24,177 nt of DNA, from positions 969,381 through 993,557 of the forward strand of contig NW_019091453.1 in assembly GCF_001949145.1 (NCBI RefSeq), read 5' to 3'. This DNA is from Acanthaster planci (Eukaryota; Echinodermata; Asteroidea; Valvatida; Acanthasteridae). Under the pieces are notes generated by a model, which worked only from the letters and a program-made list of their open reading frames with translations, was not told the DNA's origin and searched no databases. Within the stretch, counting starts at the first letter, position 1; every line of letters starts with the position of its first letter. Positions 1-8,356 of the stretch are shown piece by piece. The translations under genes and the position numbers were made by a program.

Positions 1-281
1 CGGATTGACATTGCATCCCCAGAGAAGCTACTAGCTAGCCATTGAAGCAATGACTGTTGACGTGTGTATCATTCACAGCTGTAGCCCATTGATTTGGGTA
101 TGGCCCTTTGCTGTGATGGCACTTCTTGGCTCCTCTCATCGTAGCCAGGGGATAGTCACCAGACAATTGCAGGGCTAGAGGAATAGTATTAGTTCTTGTC
201 CAAATAAACTGAAAGGGACTGGTGGTTAGTTTACATGTAATGCATGCGATAAGTCTTTGTATCAACACGTGCACATGGTGA

Positions 282-299
282 CCCCCCCCCCAAAAAAAA
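282..299. repeat. homopolymer junction C10-A8
   Basis: Ten C are followed directly by eight A. Similar runs occur at 11066-11075 (C10), 12299-12306 (C8) and 16041-16057 (T8 then G9). These are simple low-complexity tracts. Confidence 0.9.
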
Positions 300-615
300 C
301 GTAGGACAAAGAAACATTTATCTGCTCCTAAAATAAATGTCAGAAATTGTCTTTGGTATCAGTATTGGAGCTTAGGATGTTATCTTTTCCAAACTGAAGA
401 AAGGTAACATCAACTGCATGCCAATTGGTCAATTATCACATAAACAAGTAATGTATACTGAATTTGTGTTCACCTATGAAGAGGGAAAAACTGTTCAATT
501 CGTTACTGATCACGTTGCATTGTTAAAGCCTCTGTACACTGATTTCCTCATTAGGGGCCGTCCATAAAGCATGTATGCATGAAATGTCAACTTTTCAGAC
601 CCCCTTCTCCCTCCC

Positions 616-656
616 GTACGCATGGCGTACACAATGGATCCAACCTCCCCCTCTAT
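616..656 (+). repeat. internal subrepeat, left copy, inside the MITE
   Basis: GTACGCATGGCGTACACAA followed by CCAACCTCCCCCTC is repeated in the same direction near the right end (917-955) with few changes. The core GTACGCATGGCGTAC is itself close to a palindrome, so the copies can also be read as inverted. Confidence 0.75.
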
Positions 657-916
657 CCCGTATGCAGATGCATTCCACAATTCCAGAAAATGCTGCTGGT
701 CTTTGTGTCATGAGTAATGTGGTTTACTAATAAATGGGCTTTGGCCTGGGAGGATAAATGGTAGAGTGGACGGTGGAGAATACTATGTTTGAATTTCAAA
801 GCACAAAAGCTGATTCTGGTATTTATTTGTACGAGAAAGTGTATTGATATAATGAAGATTCATTAAAGGCAAATTTTTTATTTGCATACGATATGCACTG
901 GCTTGAACCCCCCTCT

Positions 917-955
917 GTACGCATGGTGTACACAACGGCACCAACCCCCCCTCCC
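917..955 (+). repeat. internal subrepeat, right copy, inside the MITE
   Basis: This is the second copy: GTACGCATGGTGTACACAA, then CCAACCCCCCCTCCCCC. It differs from the left copy mainly by C/T changes. Confidence 0.75.
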
Positions 956-1229
956 CCATATGTACGTACTTTATGGACGGCCCCTTACCACGGAGTCTCA
1001 AAGTGTGACGTCGTTTTAAACTAGGAAGTGCAGTGCAGATGAATGGAGTACATGTGCATGTTTGTTCATGTGCTGGTTCTTGGGCTAATGCCTGTTGCAT
1101 ACATAGTTGTGCATGTGATGTATTCACTTTGGTACTCTATAAACTTGGAGGACTGGTCCCTAAATGCACCATCTACAGGATGTCTGGAGACAGTGTAGAG
1201 ATCGGGAACCAATGTCAGGGGTATGAGAA

Positions 1230-1364
1230 TTCAGCTTTTTAGCTGATTTTACCTTTTTTTGTTTAGATATTGACCCTGAATTTCAGCTTTTTTGTACACC
1301 TGCTATGTATAAACGTATGGGGACATCTTACTTTCAGCTTTTTGCCAGCTGTTTTCAGCTTTAA
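1230..1364 (+). repeat. four spaced copies of TTCAGCTTTTT in the intron
   Basis: The motif appears at 1230-1240, 1282-1292, 1333-1343 and, degenerate (TTCAGCTTTAA), at 1354-1364. AGCTGATTTT after the first copy and CCAGCTG after the third add further AGCTG elements. Each copy contains TTTCAG or TTCAG, so the cluster also resembles a row of weak acceptor sites 190-320 bases upstream of the true acceptor at 1552. Confidence 0.7.
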
Positions 1365-1552
1365 TTTTAAGTGGCCACTCACACCCTTGCAATGTCCAAG
1401 AGATGACTTGATGTCATGGGAAATGGTGATGGCTTAAATGCAGCTTTGATATGTTACTGTGGCCGAGTCTCAAGGGTCAGGAATGTCCCGTGTTAATTCA
1501 TAGAGAAACACCCTTGTAAAACTTTGCCTTGTTTTCATCTGTCTCCTCGCAG

Positions 1553-1725
1553 CACAATGGACATGGACGCTTTCAAGCGCAGCTACTCCAACGAAGACAC
1601 GCTGACCAAAGCATTGCCACACTTCTGGGAGCATTTTGATAAGGAGAACTACTCCATTTGGCATGCTGAATACTTGTTCCCCGAGCAACTGAAGCTAATC
1701 TTCATGAGTTGCAATCTTGTTGGTG
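1553..1725 (+). CDS. EEF1G: eEF1G internal coding exon (start of the conserved C-terminal domain)
   Basis: This exon opens the C-terminal domain of elongation factor 1 gamma, a structural subunit of the cytoplasmic eEF1B complex that recharges eEF1A with GTP. It encodes a phosphoserine-independent, highly conserved stretch: [11 protein letters not shown], then [12 protein letters not shown], then FPEQL and FMSCNL. This is nearly the same as the animal family (FKRKYSNEDTL, FWEHFDK, FMSCNL). The upstream border is a pyrimidine-rich tract ending in CTCCTCGCAG at 1543-1552. The downstream border is a strong donor, GTAAGT at 1726-1731. The exon starts on the third base of a Ser codon, fitting the conserved Lys-Ser/Thr junction, and ends on the first base of a Gly codon completed at 3220. 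In-frame ATGs at 1557 and 1563 are internal, not starts. The preceding exons (GST-like domain and linker) are not in the window. Confidence 0.95.
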
Positions 1726-3219
1726 GTAAGTCATTAACCCTAGCCACCCTTAATCCTTCAAAAATCCTTCAGTCGGTTTTGGAGGATTGAGAATGAATGG
1801 TACAAAAAGTGTGGTTGATTGTGAAGGACGCGTTGTGTCAAGGTCTTGGGATGGACTTTGTTTATGCTCAGCCATGCATGAATTCATGTCTCAATTATTC
1901 ATGAAACCATCCTGACTGCTCCAGGACACCATTTGTACCGACAGGAATCGTCAGACGATTTTGAAGATTTTAGGCAGTGGTCACCCCTTCAAGAAGCATA
2001 TCCAAGAAATAACACAGGATGTTGGAGGATTTAGGATAAATGTATATTTTGACAGGGCAAATGGAAAATTTTGGATTAAGGATGTGCCCAAGAAGAAAGA
2101 GCTCTGGGGTTTAAGGTTAATACAGCAGTTAATTGTCCTGCTGTGTGGTTTGGCAACTGTCTTTTGGGAGTTCATTGAATTCGATAATTTTCGATGCCAG
2201 TGTCTTGCTCTAGCTTGGCTTAACTGCATCAAGTTGTGTTGCAGTAATGTCCACTTGAACTGCCCTACAAATGACATTCGGTGTTGTGACCTTTCACCCA
2301 ATAGGTCATGGCATTTTTTAGAATGTAGGGACATTAAATCTAGGATTTTCTGTGTCTGCACGGTTGATTGTCCCTGACAGACCCCGTGTCCTAGAAACAA
2401 AACAGAAGTTTTCAAGCTTATCCACTGCACTAGTCTCGTGATCCAGATTTGACAAATATCACTTAGGCTGTACAGTGTTCCACAAATAGACTTTACATTG
2501 TATGGAAGGAGGTAGGTTGGAAATCCTCCCCTAATGGCCAGGTTTCAGGCCTCGTGGACTGAACACCTACATTTACTTGCTTACAGGTTTTTCCAGCTAG
2601 CTTGTCAGAACCTGTTGACATCTCTGAATACTATGATGCAGTTCGATATTTGCTAAAGCACTCCCTGAACACACTCAGTGTTAGTAACTCTTGCACTGTT
2701 GAAGGTATTCTAGTAGCACAGCAGGCATTTTCAATACAAAGAAGCTTTTTCATCCAGGGATGATTTGTCATATCTTCGTTCAGATCAATTGCTTGGAGTC
2801 AGAGAAAGACTGCTAAACTAAAACAGGTGCACACTCTCTGAGTATCATCTGTTCTTTTCCCTTGCCTGCCTGCCTTCTGTTTTACACCAAAAACACTAGG
2901 TTGTCTGTTGCCCATGCATCAGTAGCCCGAACTATTGAGGTTTAGCTAAATCAAACGGGATCATATTGGATGTGGCGTAGGAATCAGGAAGAAGTACATG
3001 TACATAGCTAGCACCACCAGGGGTTTCCTTTATACATTGAGTGCTGCTAATTCATGACACCTGAGAAGTGGAAACAAGACCACATGTTCCTATGTCCAAC
3101 TCTTTTTAAGTTCCTTGTGGCATTGACTGAGCTAGTGTCCTGGATCTGTGTTCATGCTTAACACCCCCCCAACAAAAAAAAAGGTTTCATTTCTTTTTTT
3201 CTGTACCTGCCAATAACAG
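1726..3219 (+). other. eEF1G intron between the first and second visible exons
   Basis: The intron begins GTAAGT and ends with a T-rich tract and ACAG. It is 1,494 bp. Open frames of 138 and 149 codons lie on opposite strands at about 1961-2430 but show no recognisable domain. I looked for box C/D snoRNA signals, because translation-factor genes often host snoRNAs, and found no C box and D box at proper spacing. TACATGTA occurs at 2995-3002. Confidence 0.9.
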
Positions 3220-3344
3220 GTATGTACCAGCGCCTAGAAAAGATGAGAAAACATGCATTTGCCTCTGTGATAATCTTTGGTGAGGACAATAACAGCACCA
3301 TATCTGGAGTGTGGTTCTGGAGGGGACAGAACCTCATCTTTAAG
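3220..3344 (+). CDS. EEF1G: eEF1G internal coding exon (middle of the C-terminal domain)
   Basis: This exon continues the eEF1G C-terminal domain. After the split Gly codon it reads MYQRLEKMRKHAFASV, then an IIFGEDNNSTISGVW segment and a RGQNLIFK end. Each part lines up without gaps with the family pattern MFQRLDKLRK, AFASV, FG, SISGVW and RGQ. The acceptor is a T-rich tract ending AATAACAG at 3219, and the donor is a consensus GTAAGT at 3345-3350. The exon ends on a codon boundary after Lys at 3342-3344. Reading frame, splice phase and order all agree with the exons on either side, so this is an active-looking exon and not a processed copy. No frameshift or stop is present. Confidence 0.95.
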
Positions 3345-4306
3345 GTAAGTTGTCTGTGGAACTGTTCTGGTCAGGGAATTGTTTTTAGGAGACAGATGGG
3401 AAGCTTAGTTGTGCATTGTTTTATCTCAGACACCAGGAAGGATATGACAACAGGACATCATTTTGTCATTATGGATTAAATTTTCGTGTCATGTGATTAG
3501 GCTCAACCCAATTACTGTTTATGTTTAGAAATGTACAATCTATCTTTCTCCATTTTCCCTCTTTGGCCATTTTTTAATATGGTACAACACATCAACCTGC
3601 TACGGCTATTTGAAGTTGTGTTCATTTTGGTTTTTATTTTCTTTGTTGGTGTGTGTTTTGTTCACCAATCATCCTTTTTACTGAGATTAAATGTAATTTT
3701 ATCTAAAAGTTTCTGTTCAGTAAACAGCAAACCACTTAAATGGTGTACTTTTGTGCGGTAAAATTTTCTTTTGTGTCTATGAAGTGTACAATGTGACGCT
3801 GCTTGCATGCTCAGTGTTTTCACTTGGGTTTTCCCTTGTTTGGCTGAATGACCCTTCCTTTTGCAGTCATATGACCCCCAAAATGTATCAGTGATAGGTC
3901 TGCTTGCGCGCAGACTACAATTGGGTCCACAGTAGCAATCAGGCTAGCTTGAAAGCCGGGATTCGTTGCTGTTACGGGTTGGTTTTTGCAAGGTGCATAT
4001 AAGGGCCCTAGTGTGAAAAGAGAAAGTGGGCTTGGTATTAAAATATTGCATTCCTTTTTTACACTTTGAAAGTGTTTTGGTGGTGGTTTCTTTTGAATTG
4101 GCCTCACAAAAACTTCCAGATGAGCAGACATTGCACTGAGGGCTTGACTATTTCTGGTCGGGTTCAATTATAGCCTTGGGGTAACCATTTCAACTTACAA
4201 GTGGATGTTAATTGGATGGACAGGTGCTTGGCTCATTACAGTCCTCACCATCTGGTGCATCCCTCTGTTCACTTTATTTAGTTAGTTATCTTTTAAATGT
4301 TCACAG
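3345..4306 (+). other. eEF1G intron between the second and last exons
   Basis: The intron begins GTAAGT and ends TTCACAG. It is 962 bp, T-rich, and contains only a small hairpin (GTCTGC at 3898-3903 with GCAGAC at 3910-3915). No coding or RNA gene is recognised. Confidence 0.9.
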
Positions 4307-4459
4307 AGAAGCGATGACTGGGATGTTGACTACGAGTCCTACAAATGGACCAAGCTTGATCCAGATGCTCCTGAAACAAAGAAAATGGTTGAGGAATACT
4401 TCTGCTGTGAGGGGGAATTCGATGGCAAAAAGGTAGCAAGTTATAAAATCTACAAATGA
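4307..4459 (+). CDS. EEF1G: eEF1G last coding exon (C-terminus), reading to TGA
   Basis: The acceptor ATGTTCACAG ends at 4306. Phase 0 gives RSDDWDVDYESYKWTKLDP, then a PETKKMVEEYF segment, matching the family pattern DWQVDYESYTWRKLDP and VREYF. This is the end of the C-terminal domain. Read straight through, the frame finishes DGKKVASYKIYK and stops at TGA 4457-4459. The joined product from the three exons is 149 residues against about 151 for the same part of the human protein, and the final KIYK resembles the usual KIFK. The four residues before it (VASY) do not match the normally conserved FNQG. A possible donor GTAGCA follows Lys at 4432, so splicing to another terminal exon (5305) is an alternative. 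Identity is sure; the exact last eight residues are less so. Confidence 0.9.
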   Translation, partial: RSDDWDVDYESYKWTKLDPDAPETKKMVEEYFCCEGEFDGKKVASYKIYK

Positions 4460-4925
4460 AGTGGCTGGTTGGTGGAACAGCAGTATGTCAAAGACTTAAA
4501 AACGACCAAACGACAATTCAGATAACACTGTAGGCTTTCATACCTGCCAAAAAAAGAAGGAAACAAGAAGGACATTTTGCTGATTAATTGTTGTGAAACT
4601 TGGCCATCCAGAGTTATTTAAGTTACTGAGGTTTTTATTTGGTGGAGCCTAGCAATATCCATTGTTGACAGTTACTGACATGCAGTGAAAACTGTTTAAG
4701 CAGACTCATCATTTATAAGTATGCCATTTCAGGTTTATCCTGCAAACGATCTTGACCATGTTGCACTAACCTGTTATTCTTTCCTATTCTATTCTTTTCT
4801 CTTCACTTTGATGTAGTACTACTAAAGAAAAAAGAGGGTGATTTGGTCGTTCTGAAAAAAGTCTTTAAAGTTATTTCATTAGTTGTTCTCTGCATGTAGC
4901 AATAAAGGTATTAGTGGTGAATTTT
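4460..4925 (+). other. likely eEF1G 3' untranslated region
   Basis: AT-rich sequence follows the TGA at 4457-4459 and runs to AATAAA at 4901-4906. A GT-containing stretch (GGTATTAGTGGTG) directly follows and could be the downstream element. The cleavage point is estimated at about 4920 and is not visible directly. Confidence 0.6.
4901..4906 (+). terminator. poly(A) signal AATAAA, likely for eEF1G
   Basis: This is the first canonical AATAAA after the stop codon, 442 bases downstream, with GT-rich sequence just after it. Confidence 0.6.
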
Positions 4926-5304
4926 AACAATCTATATCATTTTCTGATTAATTTTCAAAAACTATATTTAAAAAAGTGAGAACAGTATATGAATGTTCTT
5001 ACTGTGAGTGAGAATGTTAGGATTTTTGTGTCAACCTTGCCTTTTCACTTGTGAAAAAGTATGTCAAACAAAAAATTAATTTGCATTTATGAATTTCGGT
5101 TGTACCAAGTACATACATATTTAACCATCAGAAAAATACTTCAAGATTTTGATAAACCTGATGAAAGTCGAATTTATTTTCTTGGGCTCTCTGTCCAAAG
5201 CTTGCTTACTTTACTTTGATTGGCAACGAAACATGTAGTTTTGTTGCAGCTACATTTTCGTAAAATTGAGTTCTAATTTCTGAACGTTTGTCACATCTTT
5301 GCAG

Positions 5305-5343
5305 GTTGCAGAACAAAGACTGGTCAAAATGTATTTACTTTGA
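5305..5343 (+). CDS. possible alternative terminal exon of eEF1G
   Basis: A good acceptor (TTGTCACATCTTTGCAG ending at 5304) precedes 5305. If the donor GTAGCA at 4433 is used, phase 0 joins GKK to VAEQRLVKMYLL and a TGA at 5341-5343. The alternative tail is 12 residues instead of the 8 of the read-through form. It is no closer to the conserved FNQGKIFK ending (it shares a Gln, a Lys and an aromatic). AATAAA signals at 5485 and 5562, each followed by T/GT-rich DNA, would serve this form. It could equally be a chance acceptor in 3' flanking DNA. Confidence 0.25.
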   Translation, partial: VAEQRLVKMYLL

Positions 5344-5484
5344 TGTGTCTTACGACCTCGTTCACTATTTCTTTGGGAAATCTAGACCAAGGAAGCTAAA
5401 TCACTGTGGACTGTGTTGCCATTTGATAATTTACTTTAATTATTTAATTAATTTAAAGACATGCTTGAGAATCTCACTTTATGG

Positions 5485-5490
5485 AATAAA
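5485..5490 (+). terminator. AATAAA, possible distal poly(A) signal
   Basis: The hexamer is followed by GGATTGTCGTTTGTTTT, a plausible GT/T-rich downstream element. It would serve a longer 3' UTR or the alternative terminal exon at 5305. Confidence 0.35.
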
Positions 5491-5561
5491 ATTTATCTGG
5501 ATTGTCGTTTGTTTTCACCTTAACATTAGCAGTCATCTGTTGGAACCAGTCGGTATGCAGG

Positions 5562-5567
5562 AATAAA
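5562..5567 (+). terminator. AATAAA, possible distal poly(A) signal
   Basis: This second distal hexamer lies 77 bases after the one at 5485. A T-rich tract (CTCTTTTTGCTGAGATTTTTT) begins about 40 bases downstream. Several AATAAA in a row suggest the transcript may end in this area when the 4901 signal is skipped. Confidence 0.35.
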
Positions 5568-8324
5568 GCAGTAACAAAAGATACTTATTCATTACAATCC
5601 AGAGCTCTTTTTGCTGAGATTTTTTGAGTTGATGGCTGCCTTTCATTCCCAATCTCTGTTCAATTCTCAATTTCCACTCTTCCTTAAAAAAAGTTTGACT
5701 GGATCAATGAAACTTAAATGCACACAGACACAAAGGCAATAGTAGCGCATAGATTCCCTTTTGTGCAGAGAGATTAAAGTTTACTGGAACAAACGAGGAG
5801 GAGAGAATTTATGCTTTGAGTGCACTGTCAAGGAAAAGACCAGATACCAACTTTTCCGACAGTTCATCAGTCGCTGGGCTTCCGATCATTTAAAAACGAG
5901 CATCCTCGTGGGATACTGCAGGGAAGTGATACCCAACTGTTGTTGGCAGATTTTTTTAAATATGTCACTTGGGCCAGCCACAGTGATGGCTATAAAATGC
6001 TGCAGCATTTCCCAGCAGCCAAACAATGGCCAACCTTCCACGGTGGTTAGAATTCTGAGATTTCCATTATCAAGTGGCCCTGTGGTATTCAGTTCTACTG
6101 CCTCCTCCGATGTGGTTGCCGACTTTCTACTGCACTCTGGGATTGGCATGTAGCAAATACTGACTTGAAAATTAGCACACCTGACACAGTTTTATCACTG
6201 GAGCTGTTGACCTCAAAGAAGTACTTCAGGGCAACTTTTCGTCAAGTGCATGACCTATCCCAGTAAGCAGTGCTCCAGAATGTTTATTACCGGTGTAGTA
6301 CTTAACAGGGTGCCATGCAAAGGATCTTTCACGGGGCTTTGCATGTTGGGTTCTGCGGTGTAAGTGTTGCGAGTACATACATTTGAGAAGGACTGGATCA
6401 TATCTTTACTTGGAAACTGCACACAACACGGTCTTTGTTGTTTCAGACAATGCCTGTTTGTTTTTTTTTCCTTTATCGTGAATTGTTGCAGGTTAGTGTT
6501 TGGCTCGCACAAAGGATTTAATTTTAGGGTGTTAGTAGTTAACGAATTAATGAATAATGACCAAAACACCGGCTCGTGGATTGGCGATCGAACTTCTCAG
6601 ATTCATCCCATGTTCATCGCTAGGTTGAAAAGGCTAATGAAAGTAACAATGGAAAGAGTTACCAGGAATAGTAAAAAAAACCTCCCATTGAAAGAGCATA
6701 AGTTTGTCTTTCTTGAAAAACCATTGGGTGCCATGGTCGCGACTGGTCGCCAACAGATGGCGCAATACAGCGTCACCTTCTTTTCCACAAGGGACAAATG
6801 CAAAAGCATTCCGTCCTGCAAAAATGGGCGTTGGCACTTTGCATATTAACCACTGGCGCATGCACAGTGCGGGGGTTCGACAGCGTTGTGCAGCTCGATA
6901 ATGGAAGCAGTCCTTGAAATGTTTAGTCAGTCGACGCACAAAGTAGACACACAAAAGCCAGAATGCAAACGGGGGAATGCTGGCAACCCACGCCGAGCAA
7001 TTTTACCGAGATTGCTCAGCCTAATTCACCGGTTTGTGGTTAGAGCATTCTGTGAGCTATTCACTTTCGGTTTGTCCAAAGCTGCCCTAACAGTGTTTCG
7101 CAATAACTTAGACTGAGATAGCCAAGGAAAGATCGAACGCTGCAAGTTTAGAAGTTAACATTAAAAAACGAACAAAGTGCTGGAAACCATTGACCATGAC
7201 CATTGTTCCCTTGCCCCTGTTTTATCTTGCAGCTGGACAGTAACCATGCATAATCCTGACTACAGTGAATATAATGCAATTTGTTGTTACTGATGAAAAG
7301 GCTCAGTCGATCCCGTGTACTTCGACAGGCACGATGTCCACGTATTCGTAAAAACTGCACACTTAAGTATCACTAAGGCTTTTTTGCATGCAGTGTACAT
7401 GTATCTACTTTCCCCTCCTACTATCCACCCACAGGCAAAAGAGGCAAACAAGCCCCCCTCCACTGATGAATTAGGGAAGTCATGAAGCAAACAGAATGTG
7501 CTTTTGGTGGGGAACATATTAGTATGGACAGCCTTTTGTAAGTGGCAGGCTTCACATGCATCGGCGCTTAAAGGGTTACGGACGTGAACCAACCCTTTTC
7601 ATCACAATCTCGCGCTTTCCACGGGAGTCAATTGTGTCCCCATGGGCATAATAAAAGAAGTTTTTTTTTCACCGAATGTTTGCTCAATGTAAAAGGATAC
7701 TGGAAAAAGACTACTGTCAGAGGAGACATACTGAAACTTCTCTATTATGGTCCCGAAACGTGCTCACAAGTATTCCTGGTGTAGGCTGCTTCCGAGGTTT
7801 TTAGTCACGGCTCGACAAACACAACTCGATATAAAAATAACGGCAAAGAAGAAAAAAGGAGAGAAAAAACCCACACCGAAAAGACTTCTGAACTGTTCAT
7901 ATCACTCGCAAATATTGGCGTATATACATGCAGAGACCCTCACAGCACTTCCGTCATGTTTTGTGCTTTTGATATAGGTGTCTGTACATTAAATAGGTTT
8001 GTGATGTTACCAATCAAGTTACGGTAAACTAGGTGAAAAGCTTTAGAACCTATAGCTAGAAACACTAAATGGCTAGTGGCCAAATTACTGACGCTGGATG
8101 TCGATGGTGAAGCGATCTTTTTATTGATGCTGTATATTGCAAAATGGACACCAGTCGTTGAATATGACATAACAATGGCGTCATCGCGAGTAGGATTTCA
8201 TCCCCAGCCAGGCCAGCGTAATCAGAGATAAAAGCTTGTTGAGACCATCCCTTCACTTAGCTCTGTACATGGAAGCGGTGTAGTCCTTCAACCCTGACCA
8301 CCATCCATTACAATTCAACTCAGT

Positions 8325-8356
8325 GGGTGTTGAAAAAGTTTACTAACTCAACACCC
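8325..8356. repeat. 9-bp perfect inverted repeat, 14-base loop
   Basis: GGGTGTTGA at 8325-8333 pairs with TCAACACCC at 8348-8356. Similarity continues outward (CTCAGT on the left against the complement of CTGCAG on the right), so it may be a worn palindrome or the end of a small element. Confidence 0.6.

Larger units (their letters stand above)
554..984. mobile_element. 431-bp MITE with PIF/Harbinger-like ends
   Basis: The two ends are perfect 16-bp inverted repeats: GGGGCCGTCCATAAAG at 554-569 and its exact reverse complement at 969-984. Both are flanked by the trinucleotide TTA (551-553 and 985-987), which reads as a target-site duplication. A TTA/TAA duplication with G-rich termini is the hallmark of the PIF/Harbinger superfamily. 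There is no transposase inside, so it is a non-autonomous copy. The repeats continue imperfectly inward (CATGTATGCATG on the left against the complement of CATATGTACGTA on the right). The element sits in an eEF1G intron. Confidence 0.85.
1..1552 (+). other. 3' part of an eEF1G intron
   Basis: The exon at 1553 begins inside a codon after a normal acceptor, so an upstream exon must exist. I see no FKR-proximal linker or GST-like coding sequence in 1-1552, so this whole stretch is read as intron. It contains a C10-A8 run at 282-299, a MITE at 554-984 and a TTCAGCTTTTT repeat cluster at 1230-1364. The short open frames here (for example 35-274 and 783-1127 on the minus strand) have no protein-like features. 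Confidence 0.85.
4926..8324. other. eEF1G downstream flank, no recognised gene
   Basis: Apart from the possible terminal exon and poly(A) signals listed separately, I recognise nothing coding. Open frames at 5761-6153 (+, 130 codons) and 5886-6149 (-, 87 codons) overlap on opposite strands, as do 6364-6849 (+, 161 codons) and 6603-6954 (-). None shows a motif I know. A frame at 6901-7116 (+) starts in a good context (ATAATGG) and would give a basic 71-residue product of unknown nature. TACATGTA occurs at 7396-7403. Confidence 0.6.

Noticed and set aside
783-1127. 114-codon minus frame
   Set aside because: It overlaps the right part and end of the MITE and shows low-complexity Cys/Thr runs, so it is a chance frame in repeat DNA.
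1470-1688. 72-codon minus frame
   Set aside because: It is the antisense of the true eEF1G exon at 1553-1725.
1961-2430. Open frames of 138 (+) and 149 (-) codons inside an eEF1G intron
   Set aside because: They oppose each other, are Cys/His/Trp-rich in a random-looking way, have no recognised motif and lie between well-supported splice sites.
1726-4306. Box C/D snoRNA in the eEF1G introns
   Set aside because: TATGATGC at about 2632 and nearby CTGA motifs are too close together or lack terminal stems.
4212-4436. 74-codon plus frame
   Set aside because: It is out of frame with the eEF1G exon at 4307-4459 that it overlaps.
5288-5566. 92-codon plus frame starting at the 5304 acceptor region
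   Set aside because: Its product is Cys/Tyr/Leu-rich with no motif. The frame that would join eEF1G in phase ends at 5343 instead.
5761-6153. 130-codon plus frame, opposed by an 87-codon minus frame
   Set aside because: No family recognised and three frames are open together, as expected for stop-poor chance sequence.
6364-6849. 161-codon plus frame
   Set aside because: It contains a long low-complexity hydrophobic run from a T-tract and overlaps two minus frames; no motif seen.
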